A stretch of DNA of 64,000 nucleotides from an uncultured Clostridia bacterium (GCA_944412495.1 CALYBL010000029.1:153770-217769); one strand, 5' to 3'; positions 53,247-62,416 are shown, numbered from the stretch's first letter. Numbers and translations: made by a program. The notes: generated by a model not told the origin, from the sequence alone.

Positions 53247-55001
53247 TTATTCACCTGCACTGTTCTGCGCATTTTCGCCAGGCATCGTCCACGCGTGGTG
53301 ATTGGTATGCAGCAGCTCATGCGCCAGATGTGACAGCGGTTTTTCTAAATATTCCTCATAGCACTTCTTTATGGACGGATTTTCATGAGAGAATCTGAGA
53401 TTATTCACCTTGTCAAGCCCGTAAAGCACCTCGCAGCGCTCCTCGGCGAGCTCTCTGCCGTCGGCTATCGGCTGGCCGCCGCCTCCGGCACAGCCGCCCG
53501 GGCAGGCCATAATCTCAACAAAATGATACTGCACCTTACCTCTGCGCACGGCTTCCATAAGCCTTCTGGTATTGCCGAGCCCGCTGGCCACAGCCACCTT
53601 AAGCGTCTGTCCGGCAAGATTAAACTCCGCCTCCTTCCAGCCGTCCATGCCTCTCACCTTGCTGAAGGAGTCAGGGTCGGGATTGCGGCCGGTGACAAAA
53701 TAGTACGCCGTCCTCAGTGCAGCTTCCATAACGCCGCCGGTAGCGCCAAATATGACGCCGGCACCGGAGGCGGTGCCCAGCGGAGAATCGAACTCCTCTT
53801 CCTCAAGTCCGCGGACATTTATGTGCTCAGCGCGTATGAGGCGCTCTATCTCTCTCGTCGTCTGCACGACATCGACATCCTGTCCGCCGCCCGCATCGTT
53901 CATCACGGGTATGGCCGCCTCATGCTTCTTGGCAATGCACGGCATTACCGATATTGAATATATCTTCGACGGCTCAACGCCGAGCAGCTGCGCATAATAC
54001 GACTTTGCTACAGCGCCGAACATCTGCTGCGGCGATTTTGCGCTGGAGAGCTGGTCCACCATGTCCGGATACTGCGATTTCATAAAGCGCACCCAGCCGG
54101 GGCAGCAGGAGGTAAACATCGGCAGCTCGGAAACGTCACCGTTTTTCAATCTCTCCAAAAATTCGCTTGCTTCCTCCATTATGGTGAGGTCGGCGCTGAA
54201 ATCAGTGTCAAAAATATAGTTAAAGCCGACCTTTCGCAGCGCCGATACAAGACGCTTGACTGTGGCGAACTCCCTTGAAAGGCCGAACGCCTCACCCCAT
54301 GCTGCACGGACCGCAGGGGCTATCTGCACGACAGTAATCTTTTCCGGGTCGGCAAGAGCATCAAGCACCCTGTCGACATCGTCGCGCTCTCTGAGTGCGC
54401 CTACCGGGCAGTGGGTTATGCACTGTCCGCACAGTGCGCAGTCGGATTCCTTTATCCGCCTGTTGTGCGAAACGTCTATCGTCGTTCTCGAGCCGGTGCC
54501 TGCGACATCCCAGATATGCAGGTCCTGAATTTTGTCGCACACCTGAATGCATCTCATGCATTTGATGCATTTCTGCGCATTCCTTATAAGCGGAAAATCA
54601 GAGGGCCAGCCTGCTTTTGGCAGCTTTGTCTCAAACGGCAGCTCAAGTATATCTAAATCGTTGGCTATTTTCTGCAGGCTGCAGTTGCCGCTGCGTGCGC
54701 ATATGGCGCATCTGCAGTCGTGCTGCGAGAGTATAAGCTCGACATTGTTCTTTCTGCTCTCACGCACCTTGGGGCTGTTGGTATGTATCACCATTCCCTC
54801 TTTTACCTTGTTGTTGCAGGCGGTGACGAGCTTCGTGCAGTCCTCCACCTCAACGACGCACACGCGACAGGCGCCTATCTCGTTTATGCCCTTGAGATAG
54901 CACAGCGTCGGTATGGTTATCCCCGCGCTCTTAGCCGCATCGAGAATGGTGGTTTCCTCTTTTACCTTTATCTTCTGTCCGTTTATCGTTATGTTTACCA
55001 T
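53247..55001 (-). CDS. hydA: [FeFe] hydrogenase catalytic subunit
   Basis: A 584-aa cytoplasmic hydrogenase. In order: [2Fe-2S] domain (Cys34, 45, 48, 62), His-Cys3 cluster (His94, Cys98, 101, 107), two 4Fe-4S clusters (Cys145-155 and Cys188-198) and the H-cluster domain with TSCCPGW (Cys299), MPCIAKKHE (Cys355) and EIMACPGGCAGGGGQP (Cys500, Cys504). All active-site cysteines are present. It makes or consumes H2. It overlaps the upstream GltD-like gene by 7 bp, so they form a complex. The HydEFG maturases are not in the window. Confidence 0.97.
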   Translation of the reverse strand: MVNITINGQKIKVKEETTILDAAKSAGITIPTLCYLKGINEIGACRVCVVEVEDCTKLVTACNNKVKEGMVIHTNSPKVRESRKNNVELILSQHDCRCAICARSGNCSLQKIANDLDILELPFETKLPKAGWPSDFPLIRNAQKCIKCMRCIQVCDKIQDLHIWDVAGTGSRTTIDVSHNRRIKESDCALCGQCITHCPVGALRERDDVDRVLDALADPEKITVVQIAPAVRAAWGEAFGLSREFATVKRLVSALRKVGFNYIFDTDFSADLTIMEEASEFLERLKNGDVSELPMFTSCCPGWVRFMKSQYPDMVDQLSSAKSPQQMFGAVAKSYYAQLLGVEPSKIYSISVMPCIAKKHEAAIPVMNDAGGGQDVDVVQTTREIERLIRAEHINVRGLEEEEFDSPLGTASGAGVIFGATGGVMEAALRTAYYFVTGRNPDPDSFSKVRGMDGWKEAEFNLAGQTLKVAVASGLGNTRRLMEAVRRGKVQYHFVEIMACPGGCAGGGGQPIADGRELAEERCEVLYGLDKVNNLRFSHENPSIKKCYEEYLEKPLSHLAHELLHTNHHAWTMPGENAQNSAGE

Positions 55002-56833
55002 TTCTCAACCCTGCCTCCCTTAAGAATGCCAAAGCCGAAGTGGTCGCAGCGGAGGCAGCGTCTCGACTCCTGGTCGGCCTCCTCCTTGGTCATGCAGCAT
55101 TCTATCATATTGAAGTCCTTCGCTCTTTCGGAAGGCTTGCGCTCTTTCATATTGACTCTTGCACAGCTTACCCTGTCATCAAGGCGTACCTCGGGTATTT
55201 TAACGTCCGTCGATATAATGTGGTTGTAGCCCAAGAATTCGTCTATATTTGCCGCTGCGACCTTTCCGGCTGCTATGGCGCGTATGACGGTGGCGGGGCC
55301 GGTGACGCAGTCGCCGCCGGCAAATATGCCGGTGAGGTCCTTGGTGTTGACGCCGCTCCAGTTAAGGGCGTCGATAACGCCTCTCTTTACGGTGACGCCG
55401 TACTTTTCAAATGCCTTTGACTCGATACCCTGTCCTATAGCCACTATTACCATGTCGCAGGCGAGCCTTACCTCCTCCTGCTGTGAATCGACAGGCGCCG
55501 CCCTGCCGTTTTTGATCGGGCCGATTATCTGCGGCTGTACCCACAGCGCGGCCACATTGCCGTCCTTGTCCTTTTCAATGCGGAGCGGAGAATGGAGGTC
55601 AAGCAGCTCGCAGCCCTCCTCTATCGCGCCCTCTACCTCCTCCGGCATGGCCGTCATATCGACGGCGCGGCGGCGGTAGGCTATCCTCAGCCGCTTGGCA
55701 CCGAGCCTTATGGCCGAACGCGCGACGTCCATCGCAACGTTGCCGCCGCCTATAACCACAATGTCCTTGCCGGTAAAGTCGGGCATCTCGTCGTCACCTA
55801 TGCCGCGCAGCATCTCAACCGCCGAGATTACGCCATTGGCATCCTCGCCCTCTATGCCTATCTTGCGGTCTATGTGTGCGCCTATGGCTATGTACACGGC
55901 GTCATACTCGTTTCTCAAATCTACAATGCTCGGATTTTCGCCTACCGTGACGCCGGTTTTTACCTTTATGCCGAGGCTTATAAGCTGGTCTATTTCATCG
56001 TCGAGAACCTTTCTCGGCAGGCGGTAGTTCGGTATTCCGTAGCGCAGCATGCCGCCCAGCCTTTTCCGCTGCTCGAATATAGTGACCTCATGGCCCATAA
56101 GCGTGAGGTAATACGCAGCGCTTATTCCGCAGGGGCCGCCTCCTATTACGGCAACCTTTTTGCCGGTCGACACTGCCGGCACCGGCAGCGGCACATCGCC
56201 GGCCATTTCAACGGCAAAGCGCTTGAGTCCGCGTATATTGACGGGGTCATCCATCATCGTGCGGCGGCAGCGCACCTCGCAGGGGTGCTCGCATATAAGC
56301 CCGCACACCGCCGGCAGCGGATTGTCCTTTCTTATAAGCCGTACGGCATCGCCGTACCGGCCCTCGGCCACCAGCGCGACATAGCCCGGTATGTCAACGC
56401 CGGCCGGGCACTGCGAAACGCACGGCACCGGCTGATTAAGCTCAAGCTTGCAGCGTCCGCGCAGCACGTGCTCCTCAAAATCGTCACGGAAGCCCTTGAT
56501 GCCCTTTAAAACCATCTGCGCCGCCTCATAGCCTATCGCACAGTCGGCGGTGTAGTATATGTTCTTCGCCGTCTTTTCAATCATGTCGATAGTTTCAAGA
56601 GTGCCTTCGCCATCCAGTACATCCTCCATCAGCTTCTGCAGCTGACCCAGTCCGACCCTGCACGGCACGCATTTGCCGCAGGACTGCGCATGGCACATCT
56701 TGAGAAACGACGACGCCAGATCCACAGGACATAGTCCTGACGGGCTGGCGCTTATACGCCTCTCAAGGTCCTTGTAAAGCTCTTCTATCGTTGTCTGAGC
56801 CTTACTTTGAGTAATGATGCTTAATCTGCTCAT
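54995..56833 (-). CDS. NuoF-type Fe-S domain fused to a GltD-like NAD(P)H oxidoreductase, hydrogenase partner
   Basis: A 612-aa protein. Residues 1-125 resemble only the C-terminal iron-sulfur part of NuoF/HydB (SCGKCVPCR, Cys52/55/58 plus Cys98); the FMN/NADH part of NuoF is missing. Residues 130-612 match the glutamate synthase small subunit: N-terminal Fe-S cysteines (CVSQCPAGVDIPG, CGLICEHPCEVRC), FAD site VIGGGPCGISAA, NAD(P) site VVIGGGNVAMDVARSA and GIFAGGDCVTGPATV. It probably transfers electrons between NAD(P)H and HydA, possibly by bifurcation. This matches what I recall of group A2 hydrogenase loci. GGGAGGTATT precedes the ATG. Confidence 0.93.
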   Translation of the reverse strand: MSRLSIITQSKAQTTIEELYKDLERRISASPSGLCPVDLASSFLKMCHAQSCGKCVPCRVGLGQLQKLMEDVLDGEGTLETIDMIEKTAKNIYYTADCAIGYEAAQMVLKGIKGFRDDFEEHVLRGRCKLELNQPVPCVSQCPAGVDIPGYVALVAEGRYGDAVRLIRKDNPLPAVCGLICEHPCEVRCRRTMMDDPVNIRGLKRFAVEMAGDVPLPVPAVSTGKKVAVIGGGPCGISAAYYLTLMGHEVTIFEQRKRLGGMLRYGIPNYRLPRKVLDDEIDQLISLGIKVKTGVTVGENPSIVDLRNEYDAVYIAIGAHIDRKIGIEGEDANGVISAVEMLRGIGDDEMPDFTGKDIVVIGGGNVAMDVARSAIRLGAKRLRIAYRRRAVDMTAMPEEVEGAIEEGCELLDLHSPLRIEKDKDGNVAALWVQPQIIGPIKNGRAAPVDSQQEEVRLACDMVIVAIGQGIESKAFEKYGVTVKRGVIDALNWSGVNTKDLTGIFAGGDCVTGPATVIRAIAAGKVAAANIDEFLGYNHIISTDVKIPEVRLDDRVSCARVNMKERKPSERAKDFNMIECCMTKEEADQESRRCLRCDHFGFGILKGGRVEKW

Positions 56834-56924
56834 AATACCTCCCATTTCTGCCCATAAATTATTTATATGAATAATATGAAGTTTTATAAACCCTACGTAA
56901 AGTAGTTAACATTGCGGTATACAG

Positions 56925-56962
56925 CAAAAAAGAGCAACATTCGTCTTTTCAACAAATGCTGC
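56925..56962 (-). terminator. Intrinsic terminator inside the hydrogenase leader
   Basis: On minus GCAGCATTTGT pairs over 11 bp (two G-T) with ACGAATGTTGC around TGAAAAG, followed by TCTTTTTT. It lies about 150 nt after the consensus promoter at 57121-57149 and 92 bp before the hydrogenase-partner start. It is either an attenuator of the hyd operon or the end of a small RNA. Confidence 0.72.
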
Positions 56963-57120
56963 CCAGGCGGTCGGTCAAACTGAAATTTTTACATGTCTCA
57001 TTCTCATCAACTTATTCCGTCAGCAAAATTATTTATTATATGTAATGTTAAAATTAATAAAAACTCCCGCTGAAATCTATACTTCATTTGTATAATTCAA
57101 CGATAACTACGATTTTTTAT

Positions 57121-57149
57121 ATTATACTGCCGAGTATATATTTTGTCAA
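57121..57149 (-). promoter_or_regulatory. Consensus promoter of the hydrogenase leader
   Basis: TTGACA (57144-57149 on minus), 17-bp spacer, TATAAT (57121-57126): a perfect housekeeping promoter. It leaves a leader of about 280 nt before the first hydrogenase gene. A Rex-like half-site (ATGTTAACTAC) lies near 56901-56912 in that leader. Confidence 0.88.
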
Positions 57150-57333
57150 GCTGGTATGTTCATCCGCGGTTTTTTGGCAGAATTTGTCAAATATGTATAT
57201 TATTCTCGATAACTTGGCAGCTCTTATTTGTTCTTCGGCAGTGCTCAAAACGTGCCCCTATATATAATGGTCTGCACAGCCGAGCACTATTCCCTATTAC
57301 GTCGGTATTATACCGCTGCTTAGCCGGCTCTGC

Positions 57334-58131
57334 TCAGCCGCAAATGCCGGACATATCAAGTCCGAAAAGCCGGCAGGCGTTTTCAGCGGATGCTTTCAGC
57401 AGCCGTGATTTATCGGTTGCGCGTATCTCGGCAGCTCTCTGCGCTGTGAAGGCAATCATGGAGGAGTCGCATCTTTGCCCGCGGCATGGCACCGGCGCCA
57501 TGTAGGGTGCGTCAGTCTCAAAAAGCAGATATTCCTCCGGCATGGCCTTTACGACCGCCGTTCTTTTTACCGCGTTCTTAAATGTCAGAGCGCCGCCGAC
57601 GCCGATATACATACCGAGCCTCGTCACCTCACGCATCATCTCCACACTGCCGGAAAAGCAGTGCAGCACACCGCGCGGCTTATATTCTCTCAGTATGTCC
57701 ATCATATCGCCGTGCGCCTCGCCGTCGTGCAGTATGACCGGGAGGCCAAGCTCCTCCGCGAGCTCAAGCTGCTTTATGAATATCTCCCTCTGTGCGTCAC
57801 GCGCGGTGCCCTCATATCTGTGGTCAAGCCCTATCTCGCCTATTGCGACGACCTTTTTGTGCTCTGCCATATTCCGCAGCAAATCTATTGCAGACGAAGC
57901 GCTCATGCGCCTTCCGCCGTCCCAGTCGTGCGGATATATCCCGCATGCGGCATAAAAATAGTCGTACTTCTCCGCAAGCCTCACCGACGCGCGTGAGCTT
58001 TCGATGTGGGTCCCGCAGTTTATCACCGCGCGCACGCCCCTATCCGGCAGAGAGGAGAGCAGTTCCTCCCTGTCGGCGTCAAAGCGTTCCATATCATAAT
58101 GTGCATGTGTATCGAATATTATATCGCTCAT
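57334..58131 (-). CDS. TatD-family metal-dependent hydrolase/DNase
   Basis: A 265-aa amidohydrolase-fold nuclease. Metal ligands are seen in FDTHAHYDMERF, IGEIGLDHRYEG, PVILHDGEAHGD, LHCFSGSVEMM and FETDAPYMAPVPCRGQRCDSS-type region. TatD proteins remove nucleotides from DNA 3' ends or D-aminoacyl-tRNA in some species. GGAAGGAATAAA precedes the ATG at 58131. It is next to metG, a very common pairing in Firmicutes, though a terminator lies between them here. Confidence 0.93.
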   Translation of the reverse strand: MSDIIFDTHAHYDMERFDADREELLSSLPDRGVRAVINCGTHIESSRASVRLAEKYDYFYAACGIYPHDWDGGRRMSASSAIDLLRNMAEHKKVVAIGEIGLDHRYEGTARDAQREIFIKQLELAEELGLPVILHDGEAHGDMMDILREYKPRGVLHCFSGSVEMMREVTRLGMYIGVGGALTFKNAVKRTAVVKAMPEEYLLFETDAPYMAPVPCRGQRCDSSMIAFTAQRAAEIRATDKSRLLKASAENACRLFGLDMSGICG

Positions 58132-58194
58132 TTTATTCCTTCCATAAATTCCCGTACAGCTTAAACCGCTCACGGCCGATAAACGCTCGTGCCA

Positions 58195-58240
58195 ATATTA
58201 AAGGCCCTGCCGGCAAAGCTGGTGATTGCGCGGCAGGGCC
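58195..58240 (-). terminator. Candidate terminator after metG
   Basis: GGCCCTGCCG pairs with CGGCAGGGCC (10 bp, 18-base loop) and is followed on minus by TTTAATATT; about 155 bp after the metG stop. Confidence 0.65.
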
Positions 58241-58393
58241 GTTGCAGAACAGTCAGTATACCTTAGATTATGCACAGCCGGCACTGAGCGCGCATCCACG
58301 CCAAGCAACATTAGGCACACATCCAGCACGCCTTGAGGCTATGCCCAAGCGGCATCAGCGGCATGTCCGCAGTCCGGCGCATTCAGCACTATT

Positions 58394-60340
58394 TCATCTC
58401 AGCTTGCTGCCTGCCGGTATGCCGTCGGCAAATACTACCTTTATTCCGCCGTCGGGAGTGTCGGCCGAAAGTATCATGCCGTTTGACTCCACACCGCGGA
58501 GCTTAGCCGGCTTGAGATTCGTAACGACTATCACATTGTGACCCTTAAGCTCATCCGGCGAATAATATTTTGCTATGCCTGAAACCACTGTGCGCTCACT
58601 GACGCCGTCAAACAGCGTAAATTTGAGCAGCTTGTCCGCCTTTTCTATTTTTTGGCAGTCTGTTACTCTGCACACCGTAAGCTCGGATTTCAAAAAGTCA
58701 TCAATGTCTATCTGAGGCTTTTCTTCCTTTTCGTCAGCGGGCTTTTCATCAGCAGCTTTTGCCGATTGCTTGTTGGATTTTTCGAGCAGCGCCTGCAGCT
58801 CCTCCAATTCCTTTTGAGTGTCCAGACGCGGAAACAGGTTTTCAGCCTTGCTTATCCCGCTGCCCTTATGCACGCCGAAGCTTTGGGTGCTGTCCCACGT
58901 AACCTCATTTTCAGAGACGCCTATCTGCTTTTGTATGCTCTCGGCCGTCTGCGGCATAAACGGCGTGAGCAGTACCGATATTATGCGCAGCGTCTCGCAG
59001 AGGTTGTATATTACACAGGCAAGCCTGTCCTTTTTGCTTTCGTCCTTGCCGAGCACCCACGGTGATGTCTCGTCGATATACTTGTTGGCTCGTGAGACAA
59101 GCCGCCACAGCGACGTAAGCGCCTTTGCGAACTGAAGCTCATCAAGATACTTTTCCACCTCGGTCTTTACCTGCGCCGCCGTCGACATAAGGTCGTCGTC
59201 ATATTCACCGCCCTCACGCGTCTGCGGGATACTGCCGCCGAAATACTTTACAGCCATCGAAACACTGCGCGACACAAGATTGCCGAGGTCATTTGCGAGG
59301 TCGGAGTTTATGCGGTTTATAAATGCCCTGTTGGTAAAGGAGCCGTCGGCGCCGAAGGGAATCTCCTTAAGCAGATAATACCTTATAGCGTCTACCGAAT
59401 ATCTCTCGCTGAGCACCACCGGGTCGACGACATTACCCTTGGACTTTGACATCTTGTCACCGTCGAACATCAGCCAGCCGTGTGCAAATATCTTCTTGGG
59501 CAGCGGCTCACCGAGTGCCATAAGTATTGCCGGCCATATTATGGAATGGAAGCGCACTATGTCCTTTGCCATAAGGTGCACATCCGCCGGCCAGTACTTT
59601 TTATAAAGCGAATCGTCGTCCGAGCCGTAGCCCAGCGCCGTTATATAGTTTGACAGCGCGTCTATCCACACATAAATAACATGCTCAGGGTCAAAGTCGA
59701 CAGGTATGCCCCATTTTACCGACGTGCGCGACACGCACAGGTCCTCAAGGCCCGGCTTTATAAAGTTGTTTATCATCTCGTTTACGCGTGATGCCGGCTG
59801 CAAAAAGTCGGGATTGCTTTTATAAAGCTCGAGCAGGCGGTCGGCGTATTTTGAAAGGCGGAAGAAGTATGCCTCCTCCGACATCTCCGTCACCTCGCGG
59901 CCGCAGTCGGGGCACTTGCCGTCGACAAGTTGGGTCTTTGTCCAGAACGCCTCGCAGGGAGTGCAGTACATGCCCTTATACTCGCTCTTGTATATCTCGC
60001 CCTTGTCATACAGCTCTTTGAATATCTTCTGGACGCTTTTTACGTGGTAATCGTCCGTGGTCCTTATAAATTTATCATAGGATATGTTTAAAAGCTTCCA
60101 CAGCTCTTTTGTGCTTTTGCATATCCTGTCGACATGCTCCTGAGGCGTTACGCCCTCCTTCTCAGCCGTCTGCGCTATCTTCTGCCCGTGCTCGTCGAGG
60201 CCAGTCAGAAACATTACATCATAACCGCGCATTCGCTTATACCTCGCGACAGCGTCAGCCGCCACAGTCGTATACGAATTGCCTATATGCAGATTCGACG
60301 ACGGGTAGTATATCGGCGTAGTGATGTAAAATGTTTTCAT
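58394..60340 (-). CDS. metG: Methionyl-tRNA synthetase
   Basis: A 648-aa class I synthetase. HIGN in SNLHIGNSYTT and KMSKSKGN are the ATP motifs; the single zinc knuckle is CTPCEAFW and CPDCG. After the anticodon domain comes a Lys/Glu-rich linker (about 525-550) and a C-terminal Trbp111-like tRNA-binding domain (VCRVTDCQKIEKADKLLKF) that dimerises the enzyme. GGAGGG precedes the ATG. No T-box is seen in its roughly 60-nt leader. Confidence 0.98.
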   Translation of the reverse strand: MKTFYITTPIYYPSSNLHIGNSYTTVAADAVARYKRMRGYDVMFLTGLDEHGQKIAQTAEKEGVTPQEHVDRICKSTKELWKLLNISYDKFIRTTDDYHVKSVQKIFKELYDKGEIYKSEYKGMYCTPCEAFWTKTQLVDGKCPDCGREVTEMSEEAYFFRLSKYADRLLELYKSNPDFLQPASRVNEMINNFIKPGLEDLCVSRTSVKWGIPVDFDPEHVIYVWIDALSNYITALGYGSDDDSLYKKYWPADVHLMAKDIVRFHSIIWPAILMALGEPLPKKIFAHGWLMFDGDKMSKSKGNVVDPVVLSERYSVDAIRYYLLKEIPFGADGSFTNRAFINRINSDLANDLGNLVSRSVSMAVKYFGGSIPQTREGGEYDDDLMSTAAQVKTEVEKYLDELQFAKALTSLWRLVSRANKYIDETSPWVLGKDESKKDRLACVIYNLCETLRIISVLLTPFMPQTAESIQKQIGVSENEVTWDSTQSFGVHKGSGISKAENLFPRLDTQKELEELQALLEKSNKQSAKAADEKPADEKEEKPQIDIDDFLKSELTVCRVTDCQKIEKADKLLKFTLFDGVSERTVVSGIAKYYSPDELKGHNVIVVTNLKPAKLRGVESNGMILSADTPDGGIKVVFADGIPAGSKLR

Positions 60341-60400
60341 AACTTTCCCTCCGAAAAATAATAAACTTCATAACTCGTTTTCTAACGCATTATAAAGTTT

Positions 60401-60428
60401 ATTATACCATCTTTTGCCTGAAAAACAA
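60401..60428 (-). promoter_or_regulatory. metG promoter
   Basis: TTGTTT (60423-60428 on minus), 16-bp spacer, TATAAT (60401-60406) with a TGG extended -10. Confidence 0.55.
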
Positions 60429-60507
60429 CAGTGCTCTCGAAATTTATGCCGTTTGCTGCGAACACACGGCCGCCTGCCGTATCTTATCAGGATGATTTTT
60501 CACGGGC

Positions 60508-61875
60508 TTACTTATAATATATTTTGAGGCTGCCGCTCCCTTTGTCCAGCACCATGCAGTCTATCACAGAGCGTATGACGCCGGATTTTGCCTCGCAGCT
60601 TATGTCCTTCGACAGAAAAATATCCGCCAACGCCTTTATTGACGGGCCCGACTGCTCCTCTCTTTTCAGCTCGTCCGCAATTCTCTCCCTTTCCCTTTTA
60701 AGCCGCGCCGCCACGGCTGTATAATCCTCAAGACTGTCGGCACCGGCAAGATAAGCCTGCCGCGCGCGCTCAAGGCTTGCGGCATTTTTGTGAAGCTGAG
60801 CTTCGAGACTGCTGCGTCCGCTCTCTCTTCCGGCGCGGTGACACGTTATATCCTCCGCAAGCGGTATATCTCTCTGCATTGAGCTTATCACCGCCTGCTT
60901 CAGCAGCTTGTCGGAAATATGCTGGCTGGCATAGCACCTGCCTCGCACATATCTCCCGCACCGCCAGTAGCCTCCGGCTTTGACTATGCTCCCGCCGCAG
61001 GCAGCGCATTTGACCATGCCGGACAGCCAGTCGGCTCCCCTTGCGTCGGCGGCGGATATCTGCTTTCTTCTCCCCGCGTTTTCTTTATATAGCGCCTGGA
61101 CCTGTTCCCATGCTTCTTTTTCTATAATAGGCGCATGCTCCCCCAAAACGAGGATTTCTTCGCCGTCGCTTTTTCTCCATCTCACCATACCGCAGTACAC
61201 GGGATTTTGCAGTATATACTCCACCGCCCGCGTTTCAAAGCTGCCGCCGCGCTTGGTGCGCACGCCCGACGAATTGAGCCAGCGCGCTATCGACAGGCAG
61301 CCGCAGCCGCCAATATACCTTGAATATATTTCTCTGACGGCCCGGCTCTCCTCGGGCTGTATCACAAGGCCGGACTGCGTCATGACATACCCCAGCGGCG
61401 GCGACGACTGATACTGCCCCTTAAGCGCCTTTTCCGTCATCGTCCGGCGCACATCCTCCGAAAGATTGAGGCTGTAATATTCGTCCATAGCCTCTATAAA
61501 TGCTTCCATGATTATCGACATCTTGTTTTCCTTGTCAATAGGCTCCTTAATTGAAATCACTTCTATTCCGCATTTGTTGCGGAGGATGGACTTGTAGACC
61601 ACGCTGTCCTCCCTGTTTCTCGCAAAGCGGCTAAATTTATAGAGCAGCAGCACATCGAACGGCCGCTCTCCGGATTTTGCAGCGGCTATCATACGCTGAA
61701 AGGCCGGGCGGTCGCTGCTTCTGCCGGATATTCCCTCGTCTATGTAAATGTGGTTGTTTAAAATCTGCATATTATTTTTCTTGGCATAGTCGCGCATCTC
61801 CCTCAGCTGCGACGGCGGAGAAAACTCCGCCTGCTCCTCAGTCGAGACACGGATATAACAGCCGGCACGATGCAT
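60508..61875 (-). CDS. Large serine recombinase
   Basis: A 455-aa site-specific recombinase. The resolvase domain holds the nucleophile in CYIRVSTEEQAEFS (Ser about residue 11), DEGISGRSSDRPAF and LLYKFSRFARN. It is followed by the recombinase domain (about 155-265), a zinc ribbon (CAACGG and CGRYVRGRC) and a helical C-terminus. Such enzymes integrate phages or transposons or invert and excise DNA. No other phage or transposition gene is near. GGGGGC precedes the ATG. It is close to the duplicated tRNA-Leu region, but its att sites are not identifiable here. Confidence 0.94.
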   Translation of the reverse strand: MHRAGCYIRVSTEEQAEFSPPSQLREMRDYAKKNNMQILNNHIYIDEGISGRSSDRPAFQRMIAAAKSGERPFDVLLLYKFSRFARNREDSVVYKSILRNKCGIEVISIKEPIDKENKMSIIMEAFIEAMDEYYSLNLSEDVRRTMTEKALKGQYQSSPPLGYVMTQSGLVIQPEESRAVREIYSRYIGGCGCLSIARWLNSSGVRTKRGGSFETRAVEYILQNPVYCGMVRWRKSDGEEILVLGEHAPIIEKEAWEQVQALYKENAGRRKQISAADARGADWLSGMVKCAACGGSIVKAGGYWRCGRYVRGRCYASQHISDKLLKQAVISSMQRDIPLAEDITCHRAGRESGRSSLEAQLHKNAASLERARQAYLAGADSLEDYTAVAARLKRERERIADELKREEQSGPSIKALADIFLSKDISCEAKSGVIRSVIDCMVLDKGSGSLKIYYK

Positions 61876-61915
61876 TTTTTAGCCCCCATTTAAAAGCATT
61901 TTCAATTAATAAGTA

Positions 61916-61944
61916 TTGACTTTGAGCCGGCAGTATGCTATTCT
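61916..61944 (+). promoter_or_regulatory. Plus-strand promoter upstream of the tRNA-Leu repeat
   Basis: TTGACT, 17-bp spacer, TATTCT. It points towards the tRNA region and may drive the precursor transcript; the sequence directly before the mature tRNA leaves no room for a normal promoter. Confidence 0.5.
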
Positions 61945-62040
61945 TGCATGGTATAAATGGGTATATTATATCTTATTTTCGACTTTCACCTCGGTCTGCT
62001 TTTATAGCTTTAAGACTCCAAAGTTTTACGTGCTCGGCAT

Positions 62041-62145
62041 CACCGCAAGAGTAACGCGGAGCGCGGCTGCCGGGCAGGCACTGCAGCGAGTTAGGCAGAC
62101 ATCATGTAAAACTTAATATATATGCGGGTATGGCGGAATTGGCAG
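62041..62145 (+). repeat. Direct repeat copy 1 (105 bp)
   Basis: This segment recurs 206 bp downstream at 62247-62351 with only a few substitutions. The repeat ends with the first 22 bases of a tRNA-Leu gene, so copy 1 carries a truncated tRNA and copy 2 leads into the intact one. Confidence 0.93.
62124..62145 (+). pseudogene. 5' fragment of tRNA-Leu
   Basis: GCGGGTATGGCGGAATTGGC plus two bases is identical to the start of the intact tRNA-Leu at 62330, then switches to GC-rich sequence that cannot fold as a tRNA. Confidence 0.85.
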
Positions 62146-62246
62146 CTTTGAGGCCGAAGCGCCGCCGGCGGCGGATGCAGCGAGGCCGAAAAGGCGCAGC
62201 GGTCGGCGAGTGGCAAGGCGGCTTGTCCGCCGAAGGCAGAGCCGGG

Positions 62247-62351
62247 CACCGCAAGAGTAACGCGGAGCGCGGCTGCCGGGTAGACACTGCGGAGAGTTAG
62301 GCAGACATCAGGTAAAACTTAATATATATGCGGGTATGGCGGAATTGGCAG
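62247..62351 (+). repeat. Direct repeat copy 2 (105 bp)
   Basis: Second copy of the repeat at 62041-62145. The 101 bp between the copies is very GC-rich and contains GGCGG/CCGCC-type inverted words, possibly part of a dispersed repeat family. Confidence 0.93.
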
Positions 62352-62416
62352 ACGCGCTAGATTCAGGTTCTAGTGAGGGTTCCTTCATGCAGGTTCAAGT
62401 CCTGTTACCCGCACCA
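62330..62416 (+). tRNA. tRNA-Leu (CAG anticodon)
   Basis: Acceptor GCGGGTA pairs with TACCCGC; the anticodon arm is CTAGA-TTCAGGT-TCTAG with CAG at positions 34-36. A long variable arm (AGGGTTCCTTCAT region) marks class II. The T arm has GGTTCAAGTCC and the CCA end is encoded. It reads CUG leucine codons. Confidence 0.96.

Noticed and set aside
60508..61875. Prophage or integrative element inside the window
   Set aside because: Only the recombinase is present; no phage, conjugation, transfer or cargo genes and no att pair were found.
62146..62246. GC-rich block as a second tRNA or small RNA gene
   Set aside because: It cannot fold as a tRNA after the 22-nt stub and lacks a promoter or terminator of its own.
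62310..62326. TTAGGC-17-TAATAT as the tRNA-Leu promoter
   Set aside because: The -10 would end only a few bases before the mature 5' end, so transcription would start inside the tRNA.
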